Shown here: one piece after another, positions 57,445 to 64,000 of the stretch
How the letters are laid out: every line of letters starts with the position of its first letter
How positions within the stretch are numbered: position 1 is the stretch's first letter
Assembly: GCF_037688875.1 (NCBI RefSeq)
Contig: NZ_JAWDIE010000001.1
Coordinates: 62,001-126,000, forward strand
Direction of reading: 5' to 3'
Origin: Amphibiibacter pelophylacis
Lineage (GTDB): Bacteria; Pseudomonadota; Gammaproteobacteria; Burkholderiales; Burkholderiaceae_C
Length of the DNA stretch: 64,000 nucleotides
Notes under the pieces: model-generated
The model's database searches: none
Told to the model about the DNA's origin: nothing
Seen by the model: the letters and a program-made list of their open reading frames with translations, nothing else
Translations under genes and position numbers: made by a program

Positions 57445-60400
57445 TCAGGCACCTGGCTGCACGCGCGCCGGGTGAATCACGGTGGACGGGCGCTGCGGCT
57501 GTATGGCCGCCACCGTGGCGCTGAAATGTTCGGCCGGAACGGCCTTGGCGTACAGCCAGCCCTGCAGCGAGCTGACGCCCAGATCGCGCGCCAGCTCCTG
57601 CTGTGCTTCGGTTTCGACGCCTTCGGCGACCGCGCTCATACCCAGCGCCATCACATTGCGCACCAGGCCCGACACCAGCGCGCGGCGGCGCTCGTCCTGT
57701 GCCATGCTGCGCAGGATGGTCGGATCAATCTTGATGCCGCTCAAGGGGAATTCGGTCAGGTAGGACAGCGAGGCGTAGCCCGTGCCGAAATCGTCGGCGA
57801 CCACGGCCACGCCCATGTCGCGCAGCTGCTGCATCTCGGCAATCGCCAGATCGCGGTGGCGGAACAGGGCCGATTCGGTGACTTCGATCTCGACGCTGCT
57901 CGCAGGCAGGCGATAGCGCTCCAGCAGCTCCTGGAGCTGCGCGGCGAAGCCCGGGGTCTCCAGCTCGATGCTGGAGGCGTTGATCGACACCGTGACCAGC
58001 GGCTGCCCGTCGTCCAGACGCTGGCGTAGCCAGCGGCAGACGCTGTCCTGCATCCAGCAGCCGATGGGGGCGATCAGGCCGCTGGCCTCGGCCAGGGGGA
58101 TGAAATCGGCCGGGCTGACGAACTGCCCGTCGCGCGCCCAGCGCACCAGCGCCTCGGCGCCGCTGACGCGCAGGGTCGCGGCGTCCACCTTGGGCTGCAG
58201 GAACAGGCGCAGCTCGCCGCGCGGGATCGCGCTTTTGAGCGCTGCGACCAGATCCACCCGGCGCTGCGCCAGCGCCATCAGGCTGTCGTTGAACAGCTCG
58301 GTGCGGTTGCGCCCCAGGCGCTTGGATTCGTACAGCGCCAGGTCGGCGAACTGGTAGAGCTCGCCCGGATCCTGCGCGTGCAGCGGATAAATCGCCACGC
58401 CGCTGCTGGCCGTGGGCTGCAGGCGCAGCCCGTCGTAATCCCAGGGCAGGCGGATGGCGCTGTGCAGCTCGTGCGCCACGGCCAGCGCCTCATTCGTGGC
58501 CGCCTGCGGGCTGGAGCAGGGCAGCAGCACAGCGAACTCGTCACCCCCAAAGCGCGCGATGCGGGCCCTGGACGGTGCGGCCTGGTCCAGCCGCTGGGCC
58601 AGCGCGACGAGCAGCGCGTCGCCCGCCTGGTGGCCGCGCGTGTCGTTGACGTCGCGGAAGTGGTCGATGTCCATATAAATCAAGGCCACCGCGCCGGACT
58701 GGGCCAGCGCCTCGGCCATGGCCTGCTGCAGGCACACGCCAAAGTAGCTGCGGTTGATCAGCTGGGTCAGGCCGTCGTAGCGGGCGCGATGCAGCAGCTC
58801 GCGCTCCTGCGCTTTGGTGGCGGTGATGTCGGTCAGCACCACGGCGCAGCCGGGCTGGCCGTCCTCGGTTTCAACGCGCTGGAAGGACGCGCCCAGCATC
58901 ACCGGCTCCTGGCTGGCCGCATCGCGCGGCGGCAGGATCATCTCGAAACGGCCCTGGCCGGTGCGCTCCAGCGCGGCCTCGATGCGCACGGGGGTCAGCG
59001 GGGTGTCGCTGGCCTGGGCGTCCAGCACGTCCTGCAGGTGATGGTCGGCGTTGCCGGGGCTCAGGTCGCGCCCCAGCAGGCGGCGCGTGGCGTCGTTGGC
59101 CAGCACGATGCGCTGGCGGCTGTCCAGCAGCAGGATGCCTTCGCCCACATGCGCGACCAGGTTGTGCGCCACACGCTGCGCGGCAGTGAGGCGCACGCGC
59201 ACGCGCATGCGCAGCAGCAGCAGGCTGCCGCCCACCAGCAGCAGCGCGGTCAGCGCCATGCCCAGCCGCGCCCAGGCCGTCTGCCAGGGGGCGGGTTGAA
59301 CGTCCAGCGCCAGCGGCGCGCGGCTGCTGACCCAGGGGCTCCAGGCCTTGCGCGCAGCAAATTCCAGCGTGTAGCGGCCCGGATCCAGGCTGCTCAGGCT
59401 GGCGTCGGCCTGGTCGGGGGGCAGATCAACCCAGGGCAGGGCGCTGCTGTCGCCCTCGGGGCGCAGACGGTAGCGGTACTGCACGCCGTCGCCGGGCAGC
59501 GTGCCGCGCGTGGCAAAGCGGACGTTCAGCGGCGAGGTGTAGTGCAGCTCCAGCGCCGGGGGGGGCTGGCGCGCAGTGTGCGGCTGGCGGTCGGTGCCAA
59601 CCCAGCCGATCTTCAGAAGATCCGGGGGCGCCACGGCCTGGCGCAGCGGCGGGGCGTCGGCGTTGATGCTCAGCAGGCCTTCGCCAGTGGTGACGTAAAC
59701 GCGTCCGTCCACGGCGGCGATGCGCGAGCCCAGCTTTTTCAGCACCGGCGCGGGCAGATCCAGCGCCTGCAGCGCGCCGCTGTCTTCGCCCAGCATCAGC
59801 ACTTCGCTGTCGGCCAGCAGCCACAGGCGGCCACGGCCGCTGCGCGTGATGCGCATGCGCTGGCTGCTCAAGCCCGGAATGGCCTGCAGCTCGCGCGTCG
59901 TCGGGTTGTAGCGCAGCAGGCGGTCGCGGCTTTGCAGCCAGACCCACAGGCCCTGGTCGTCCAGCACCACGGGCGCGCTGCCCACGTCCAGCAGTGGGCT
60001 GTCGGGCAGGGTCACGCGCCGCCAGGTGTTGCGCTGCACATCCCATTCGATCAGGGATTTATCCTCGTCGCCAAACCACAGCCGTCGCGTGGGGCCCACG
60101 GCGGCCGAGGCGCCCGATTCGTTGCGCGACCAGATCAGGCCCGTGGGCAGACTGCCCGGCTGGCCGGGCGCAGGGCGGGCGGTCTGCCAGACGCCGCCTG
60201 CGCGGTCGATGCGGATCAGCCCGGTTTTCGAGCTGGCATAAACCGCCTTGTCGTCAATGTAGGTCGGCACGACGGGTTGGCCCGCCAGCCCGGGCAGCGT
60301 GGGCGGCACGGAAAGATAGCTCTGGCGCCGCGCGGCGCTGTCGTAGCAGTCGATCTTGCCCACCGCCGGCGCGCACGCCAGGCCCGGCCCGGCGCTGAGC

Positions 60401-61740
60401 AGGGTGTAGGTCGGCCCATCCGGCGGCGGCTGCACATAACGCGCCACGCCGGGCTGTGTGCTGCTGAAGTGCGTGACCAGGCCATTGGTCAGCGAGCCCC
60501 GGTTGCCGGTCCACAGCCCGTGATCGCCATCGACCAGACGCCCGACATCGTCCACATTCACGATGGGTTTGGGATCCATCGGGTCGTTCGTGTCGCGCAG
60601 GAAATGCCAGCCACCGCCGGGCAAATAAAGCCGCCGCAGCGTGCCCTGGTCGATGGCCCAATACACGTTGCGGTCCAGCGGCGCCATGCCGCCCGTGGGC
60701 GCGGTAACCACGACATGGCCCCGGTCCATGAACCAGATGGACCGGATTCCGTCGTCGGCGTCCTTGTTGATTTCGCCAATCGAGATGCTGGCCAGAAGCA
60801 CCGGGAGCTGCCCGCCCCGCGCGGGAATCCAGCCTTGGGCCGCGTAAGCGACGGACTGCTGGGTGGCGTTGCCGGTGGATCGGGGCCAGAGCTCTTGCAG
60901 CGTCTGGCCGTCCCAGATCAGATCGCCGGTTTTGCCGCTCAGGATGGCGCTGCTGCCTGCGGTGAAGAAGTTGCCCCACGGGCCCAGGGCGGCCAGCTCT
61001 GGCGTCACAGGTGCACGGGCGGTCTCGCGGCCATCGGAGGTCAGTGCGATGCGCTCGTTCAGCGCGGGCAGCAGCACGTCGATGCGTCCGGGCGTGACGC
61101 CGATCGGCACGGGCAGGCGGGTTTCGTCGTCGGTATCGGGCATCACCAGCGGTGCGCTCAGGTGCAGCTGCGGCCCGAAAATCACCTGCCACAGCCGCGT
61201 GTGCGGCGCTCCTGTTTCGCGGATGACCATGGCGTTGCCCTGGCGGTACAGCGCAAAGCTGCCGCCTTTCAGGCTGCGCTTGAGCACGGTGCGCAGCTCT
61301 TTGTGGATCGGGTCGGCGACCACCACGCTGTCTTCGGCGGCCACCCACAGGCGGCCCTGGGGATCGATCTGGAAACCCAGGGGCCCACCAGCACTGGGCT
61401 GGGGCAGGGTTTTGCCCGCCATCCAGGGGTAAATTTCCTGGATGGGCACCAGGGCGTGGCCGTCGAACTGCAGCGTGCCGTTGCCGGAATGAATCCACAA
61501 CCGCCCTTGCGGGTCGGTGGCCAGACCGCGCTGCCGCGTCACGCCCGCAGGCACCACGCCCAGATTGTCGACAAAGCCTGCAGGCTCAAAGCCCGCCGGG
61601 TCTGCTGCCCGGACCGCGTTCGGCAGCCCCGCCAGACCCAGTCCCAGCGCCAGCAGGGCCGCAGCCACCCAGCGGCCCCGCAGTCGGGCACGGATCGTGG
61701 GGGCCCGCAACACAGCAGGCCGGGCGCAAAGGGCACTCAT
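57445..61740 (-). CDS. Membrane sensor with propeller, PAS, GGDEF and EAL domains
   Basis: A 1431-aa protein. A signal segment is followed by a large periplasmic part with repeated propeller-like strands (QGRLWIHSGNG, QGRLWVAAEDS) and a Y_Y_Y-type domain near residues 735-830. One transmembrane helix lies around 845-865. Then come a PAS domain, a GGDEF domain with an intact GGDEF motif (1065-1069) and an EAL domain with EAL (1196-1198) and DDFGTGYASLSYL. Both active sites look complete, so it could make and break cyclic di-GMP. No RxxD inhibitory site is seen before GGDEF. The ATG at 61740 has a GAGG site; one 12 bases upstream is an alternative. It converges on the TonB receptor gene with 36 bases between. 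Confidence 0.9.
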   Translation of the reverse strand: MSALCARPAVLRAPTIRARLRGRWVAAALLALGLGLAGLPNAVRAADPAGFEPAGFVDNLGVVPAGVTRQRGLATDPQGRLWIHSGNGTLQFDGHALVPIQEIYPWMAGKTLPQPSAGGPLGFQIDPQGRLWVAAEDSVVVADPIHKELRTVLKRSLKGGSFALYRQGNAMVIRETGAPHTRLWQVIFGPQLHLSAPLVMPDTDDETRLPVPIGVTPGRIDVLLPALNERIALTSDGRETARAPVTPELAALGPWGNFFTAGSSAILSGKTGDLIWDGQTLQELWPRSTGNATQQSVAYAAQGWIPARGGQLPVLLASISIGEINKDADDGIRSIWFMDRGHVVVTAPTGGMAPLDRNVYWAIDQGTLRRLYLPGGGWHFLRDTNDPMDPKPIVNVDDVGRLVDGDHGLWTGNRGSLTNGLVTHFSSTQPGVARYVQPPPDGPTYTLLSAGPGLACAPAVGKIDCYDSAARRQSYLSVPPTLPGLAGQPVVPTYIDDKAVYASSKTGLIRIDRAGGVWQTARPAPGQPGSLPTGLIWSRNESGASAAVGPTRRLWFGDEDKSLIEWDVQRNTWRRVTLPDSPLLDVGSAPVVLDDQGLWVWLQSRDRLLRYNPTTRELQAIPGLSSQRMRITRSGRGRLWLLADSEVLMLGEDSGALQALDLPAPVLKKLGSRIAAVDGRVYVTTGEGLLSINADAPPLRQAVAPPDLLKIGWVGTDRQPHTARQPPPALELHYTSPLNVRFATRGTLPGDGVQYRYRLRPEGDSSALPWVDLPPDQADASLSSLDPGRYTLEFAARKAWSPWVSSRAPLALDVQPAPWQTAWARLGMALTALLLVGGSLLLLRMRVRVRLTAAQRVAHNLVAHVGEGILLLDSRQRIVLANDATRRLLGRDLSPGNADHHLQDVLDAQASDTPLTPVRIEAALERTGQGRFEMILPPRDAASQEPVMLGASFQRVETEDGQPGCAVVLTDITATKAQERELLHRARYDGLTQLINRSYFGVCLQQAMAEALAQSGAVALIYMDIDHFRDVNDTRGHQAGDALLVALAQRLDQAAPSRARIARFGGDEFAVLLPCSSPQAATNEALAVAHELHSAIRLPWDYDGLRLQPTASSGVAIYPLHAQDPGELYQFADLALYESKRLGRNRTELFNDSLMALAQRRVDLVAALKSAIPRGELRLFLQPKVDAATLRVSGAEALVRWARDGQFVSPADFIPLAEASGLIAPIGCWMQDSVCRWLRQRLDDGQPLVTVSINASSIELETPGFAAQLQELLERYRLPASSVEIEVTESALFRHRDLAIAEMQQLRDMGVAVVADDFGTGYASLSYLTEFPLSGIKIDPTILRSMAQDERRRALVSGLVRNVMALGMSAVAEGVETEAQQELARDLGVSSLQGWLYAKAVPAEHFSATVAAIQPQRPSTVIHPARVQPGA

Positions 61741-61819
61741 CGTTGGCCTCATCCTAGGGGAATCGCCCGGGCCCTGGTGTCCGAAGCAGCGGGGGGCTGA
61801 CCGGCTAATTGGGCGTCAC

Positions 61820-61836
61820 TCGATGTTCTGCACCTG
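61820..61836. repeat. 17-bp direct repeat, left copy (flanks the toxin-antitoxin module)
   Basis: TCGATGTTCTGCACCTG is identical to 62636-62652 inside the 3' end of yicC. On the minus strand both copies encode QVQNIE and run into a stop codon (TGA here, TAA in yicC). Confidence 0.75.
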
Positions 61837-61876
61837 AAGTTTCGGCGGCTAACTGGGGTGACACGCGAGGTTTGTA

Positions 61877-61905
61877 TTGACAGATGGCATGCAAAAAGAT
61901 ATCTT
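61877..61905 (+). promoter_or_regulatory. Promoter of the toxin-antitoxin module
   Basis: A consensus -35 TTGACA (61877-61882) is followed, after exactly 17 bases, by a -10 TATCTT (61900-61905). The -10 lies inside the first AAGATATCTT operator, so a bound repressor would block it. Confidence 0.75.
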
Positions 61906-61916
61906 TAAGATATCTT
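61896..61916. promoter_or_regulatory. Tandem palindromic operators of the toxin-antitoxin module
   Basis: Two perfect 10-bp palindromes AAGATATCTT (61896-61905 and 61907-61916) are spaced 11 bases apart, one helical turn, just before the antitoxin gene. This is typical of cooperative antitoxin autoregulation. Confidence 0.75.
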
Positions 61917-61934
61917 GTGACATGGGGTTTCATC

Positions 61935-62222
61935 ATGAGCAATCGCTCTGCGGCCGACCAGATTGCCTTCCGCTACCGCACTACTGATAGCGCGACAGGC
62001 GTGACGCGTCATACGGCAAAGCGCATCGCGGAACGGCTGGGTGTTGATGAAACACAGGCGATCCACATGGCGCTGTACACCCTGGCCGTCAAGCTCCTGC
62101 CCCAATACGAGGCGGATGAGGGCGCGCTGACGGACGAACAGCTTCACCAGATCAGACAGCGTGTCCCGCAGGGCAAGAAACGTTCAGTACGAACCAGCCT
62201 GTTCGAGGTGGAGTCGGCATGA
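61935..62222 (+). CDS. Antitoxin of a type II toxin-antitoxin pair
   Basis: A 95-aa protein (MSNRSAADQIAFRYRTTDS...). It has a helical DNA-binding-like centre (TAKRIAERLGVDETQAIHMAL) and a C-terminal basic segment suited to wrap a toxin. Its gene overlaps the MazF/PemK-like toxin gene by 4 bases (ATGA), the classic arrangement. The frame is open upstream, but the ATG at 61935 follows the promoter and operators. It probably represses its own promoter at the tandem palindromes. Confidence 0.75.
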   Translation: MSNRSAADQIAFRYRTTDSATGVTRHTAKRIAERLGVDETQAIHMALYTLAVKLLPQYEADEGALTDEQLHQIRQRVPQGKKRSVRTSLFEVESA

Positions 62223-62629
62223 TCCACCAGCGGTGGGGCGAGCCTACTGCTGGCGAGATCGTCTGGTGCCACTTTCCCGACGACATCCATCCGCGTCCCA
62301 AGCCCCGGCCAGCACTGGTACTTGCGGTCTTTGATGACGAGACGCCGCCGTATTACGTTCGGGTGGCCTACGGAACCAGCCAGCGCACGACCACGCTGCA
62401 CCGGGGCGAATTCGCCATCTTGCGCGACCGTAATCCGGCCGCCTATGCAGCTGCAGGCCTCAGTTATGACACCAAGTTCGATCTGAAACAGGCGCTGGAC
62501 CTGCCCTACACAACAGAATGGTTCTCGGTGCCGCCAGCGGCCCCCCACGGCCAGACGCCGAAGCTGGGCATTCTGCATCCTTCGCTGGTGCGCGCCGTGC
62601 AGGCTGCATTTCAAGCTGCCAAGGGGTGA
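62219..62629 (+). CDS. MazF/PemK-like toxin
   Basis: A 136-aa protein. The N-terminal segment (GEIVWCHFP...RPKPRPALVLAVFDD) is that of the MazF/PemK/Kid fold, whose members are mostly ribonucleases that cut mRNA. The rest (VRVAYGTSQRTTTLHRGEFAIL) is also consistent. Active-site residues were not assigned with certainty. It is coupled to the antitoxin gene by an ATGA overlap and ends 2 bases before the stop codon of yicC on the other strand. Confidence 0.78.
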   Translation: MIHQRWGEPTAGEIVWCHFPDDIHPRPKPRPALVLAVFDDETPPYYVRVAYGTSQRTTTLHRGEFAILRDRNPAAYAAAGLSYDTKFDLKQALDLPYTTEWFSVPPAAPHGQTPKLGILHPSLVRAVQAAFQAAKG

Positions 62630-62631
62630 AA

Positions 62632-63573
62632 TTATTCGATGTTCTGCACCTGCTCGCGCATCTGCTCGATCAGCACTTTCATGTCGATGGCGATGGCCGT
62701 GCTGTCCAGCGCGCTGGATTTGGAGCCCAGGGTGTTGGCCTCGCGGTGCAGCTCCTGGATCAGGAAATCCAGGCGCTTGCCCAGATCGCCGCCCTGGGCG
62801 AGCTGGCGGTCGATTTCGTCCAGGTGCACCGAGAGGCGGTCCAGTTCTTCGGCCACGTCAATGCGCAGGGCCAGCGCGGCGGCTTCGGCCAGGGCGCGGT
62901 CGCTGGCCTGGCTGGCGTCCACGGTGGCGGCGCTGCCCTCGGTCTGGCTGGCCTGGGCCAGCGCCTGGTGCCAGCGCTCGATGAAACGCGCCTGCTGACG
63001 CTGCACGATCTGCGGCACCAGCGGCCGCGCCTGCGTGACCAGCGCGCGCAGGCCGGCGGTGCGCTCGCGCAGGCTGTCGGCCAGGCGCTCGCCTTCGCGG
63101 GCACGCGCTTCGCGCAGGGCGGCCAGCGCCTGGTCGGCGCAGGCCAGCACATCGTCGTCGCGCAGCGGGGTGCGGTTGGGCTGGCGGGTCAGCTGCAGCA
63201 CGTCCATCACGCTCAGCGGCTGGGCCTGCGGCAGCCAGCCGCGCACGGCCGATTCCAGATGGCTCAGACGGCCCAGCACCTCGCTGGCCGGAGCCTGCGG
63301 CAGGGGGCTGCTGGATGGATCGGCGCTGCGCGTGTCCACCCGCAGTTCGACCTTGCCGCGCTTGAGCTGGCGCGTCAGGCGCTCGCGCAGGGCGGGCTCC
63401 AGGTGGCGCAGCTCGTCGGGCAGGCGCAGAACGGCGTCCAGAAAGCGACTGTTCACGCTGCGCACATCGACGCTGAAACTGCCCGTTGCGGGCGCCGCCG
63501 TAGCGGCCGAATTGTGGGATTGCGCCCCCGCAAACGTCACGCTTGCGTATCCCGTCATGCTGTAGACTGCCAT
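62632..63573 (-). CDS. yicC: YicC family protein (RNase-related stress protein)
   Basis: A 313-aa cytoplasmic protein. It begins MAVYSMTGYASV and has VDVRSVNSRFLDAVLRLPDELRHLEP and the C-terminal DUF1732 part (EELDRLSVHLDEIDRQL, GKRLDFLIQELHREANTLGSKS). This family includes endoribonucleases or adaptors to them in enteric bacteria. The N-terminus has an extra Ala/Ser-rich insertion (SHNSAATAAPATGS). Its last codons form one copy of the 17-bp repeat that flanks the toxin-antitoxin module. It is divergent from the serine/threonine kinase gene. Confidence 0.93.
   Translation of the reverse strand: MAVYSMTGYASVTFAGAQSHNSAATAAPATGSFSVDVRSVNSRFLDAVLRLPDELRHLEPALRERLTRQLKRGKVELRVDTRSADPSSSPLPQAPASEVLGRLSHLESAVRGWLPQAQPLSVMDVLQLTRQPNRTPLRDDDVLACADQALAALREARAREGERLADSLRERTAGLRALVTQARPLVPQIVQRQQARFIERWHQALAQASQTEGSAATVDASQASDRALAEAAALALRIDVAEELDRLSVHLDEIDRQLAQGGDLGKRLDFLIQELHREANTLGSKSSALDSTAIAIDMKVLIEQMREQVQNIE
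62636..62652. repeat. 17-bp direct repeat, right copy (inside yicC 3' end)
   Basis: Identical to 61820-61836. It encodes the last residues QVQNIE of YicC on the minus strand and marks the right border of the toxin-antitoxin insertion. Confidence 0.75.
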
Positions 63574-63619
63574 TTCCGCCCTTGTTCAAGCCGTACCGTA
63601 CAGGCACTTTCGCGCCATT

Positions 63620-64000
63620 ATGTCCAAAACCAAACCGGCTCCCCTGCCTCCGGGCACTGCCGTAGGGTCCTACCGCATCATCCGGAAGCTGGCCGCAGGC
63701 GGTTTTGGCATTGTTTACCTGGCCGAAGACAGCCAGCGGCGCATGGTGGCCGTCAAAGAATACCTGCCCTCGACGCTGGCCGAGCGCACCCAGGGCGAAC
63801 TCTGTCCCCGCGTCAAGGCCGAAAAGCAGGCGCTCTACCGTCTGGGCCTGAAAAGCTTTTTCGAAGAAGGCCGCGCGCTGGCCCAGATCGACCATCCCAG
63901 CGTGGTCTCGGTGCTGGATTTTTTCCGCGAGCACGAAACCGTCTACATGGTGATGAACTACCTGCAGGGCGATACGCTGCAGGATTTCATCGTGACCGCG
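63620..64000 (+). CDS. Serine/threonine protein kinase (3'-truncated by window edge)
   Basis: The first 127 codons of a Hanks-type kinase. The glycine-rich loop is KLAAGGFGIVYLAED; the ATP-binding lysine is in MVAVKEYLP; the helix C region includes FFEEGRALAQIDHPSVVSVLDFF. The hinge MVMNYLQGDTLQDF follows. The catalytic HRD and DFG motifs lie beyond the window. The ATG at 63620 is the first in frame after the divergent yicC, with a promoter region of less than 50 bases. Confidence 0.92.
   Translation, partial: MSKTKPAPLPPGTAVGSYRIIRKLAAGGFGIVYLAEDSQRRMVAVKEYLPSTLAERTQGELCPRVKAEKQALYRLGLKSFFEEGRALAQIDHPSVVSVLDFFREHETVYMVMNYLQGDTLQDFIVTA

Noticed and set aside
58378..61800. Open frame of over 1000 codons opposite the GGDEF-EAL gene
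   Set aside because: Low-complexity Gln/Arg/Ala/Gly translation and perfect overlap with a convincing multidomain gene.

Overview
The window is GC-rich, densely packed bacterial DNA. Its gene content points to a betaproteobacterium, most likely of the Comamonadaceae: a fused glucokinase/RpiR (HexR-type) regulator, an IolC-IolJ fusion, DUF1840 and DUF2946 proteins, a System II (ResB/CcsA) cytochrome c pathway and a MaeB malic enzyme. That placement is inference from gene content; no rRNA or tRNA gene was seen.

Region 1 (1-5.6 kb) holds cytochrome c maturation genes (resB, cut by the window edge, and ccsA), a small conserved protein, and L-lactate permease behind an LldR/PdhR-like operator. 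Region 2 (5.6-18.6 kb) is an accessory block read entirely on the minus strand. From downstream to upstream it carries arfB, an ArfB paralogue whose GGQ has become RAK, rtcB RNA ligase, a WYL-domain regulator, an unknown 191-aa protein, a sirtuin, a standalone FtsK-gamma-like protein, an unknown protein, a VIT/vWA protein, an AT-rich GmrSD-like (DUF262/DUF1524) nuclease, a double-AAA+ ATPase, an unknown protein and an SGNH hydrolase. A 19-bp palindrome of the form TGCGACA-N5-TGTCGCA sits 43-50 nt before the first gene of three separate transcription units here (the WYL/rtcB unit, the AAA+ unit and the SGNH unit). They therefore look like one regulon, plausibly under the WYL protein, combining RNA repair, ribosome rescue and ATPase/nuclease functions. 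This is the best candidate for an undescribed system. Decayed copies of the SGNH and AAA+ genes lie between the living ones.

Region 3 (18.6-33.3 kb) starts with an alpha-glucoside uptake operon (ABC transporter plus GH13 glucosidase) and a divergent glucokinase-HexR fusion; a HexR-type operator lies before each. It continues with maeB, ubiC, and a run of small housekeeping genes (DUF1840, rhodanese, histidine phosphatase, YheT hydrolase, DUF2946).

Region 4 (33.3-57.4 kb) is a very large inositol locus. It has four Gfo/Idh/MocA dehydrogenases, several TIM-barrel isomerases, two LacI regulators with palindromic operator candidates, a ribose-type ABC importer, iolC/J-iolD-iolE-iolB, iolA, and a TonB-dependent receptor at the edge. 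Together these could carry an inositol or a related cyclitol from the outer membrane to a CoA ester. A truncated isomerase remnant marks a past duplication.

Region 5 (57.4-64 kb) has a large sensor GGDEF-EAL protein, a MazF/PemK-like toxin-antitoxin pair flanked by a 17-bp direct repeat taken from the 3' end of yicC, yicC itself, and the start of a serine/threonine kinase. Intergenic gaps not mentioned in the feature list are short and showed nothing I could support.
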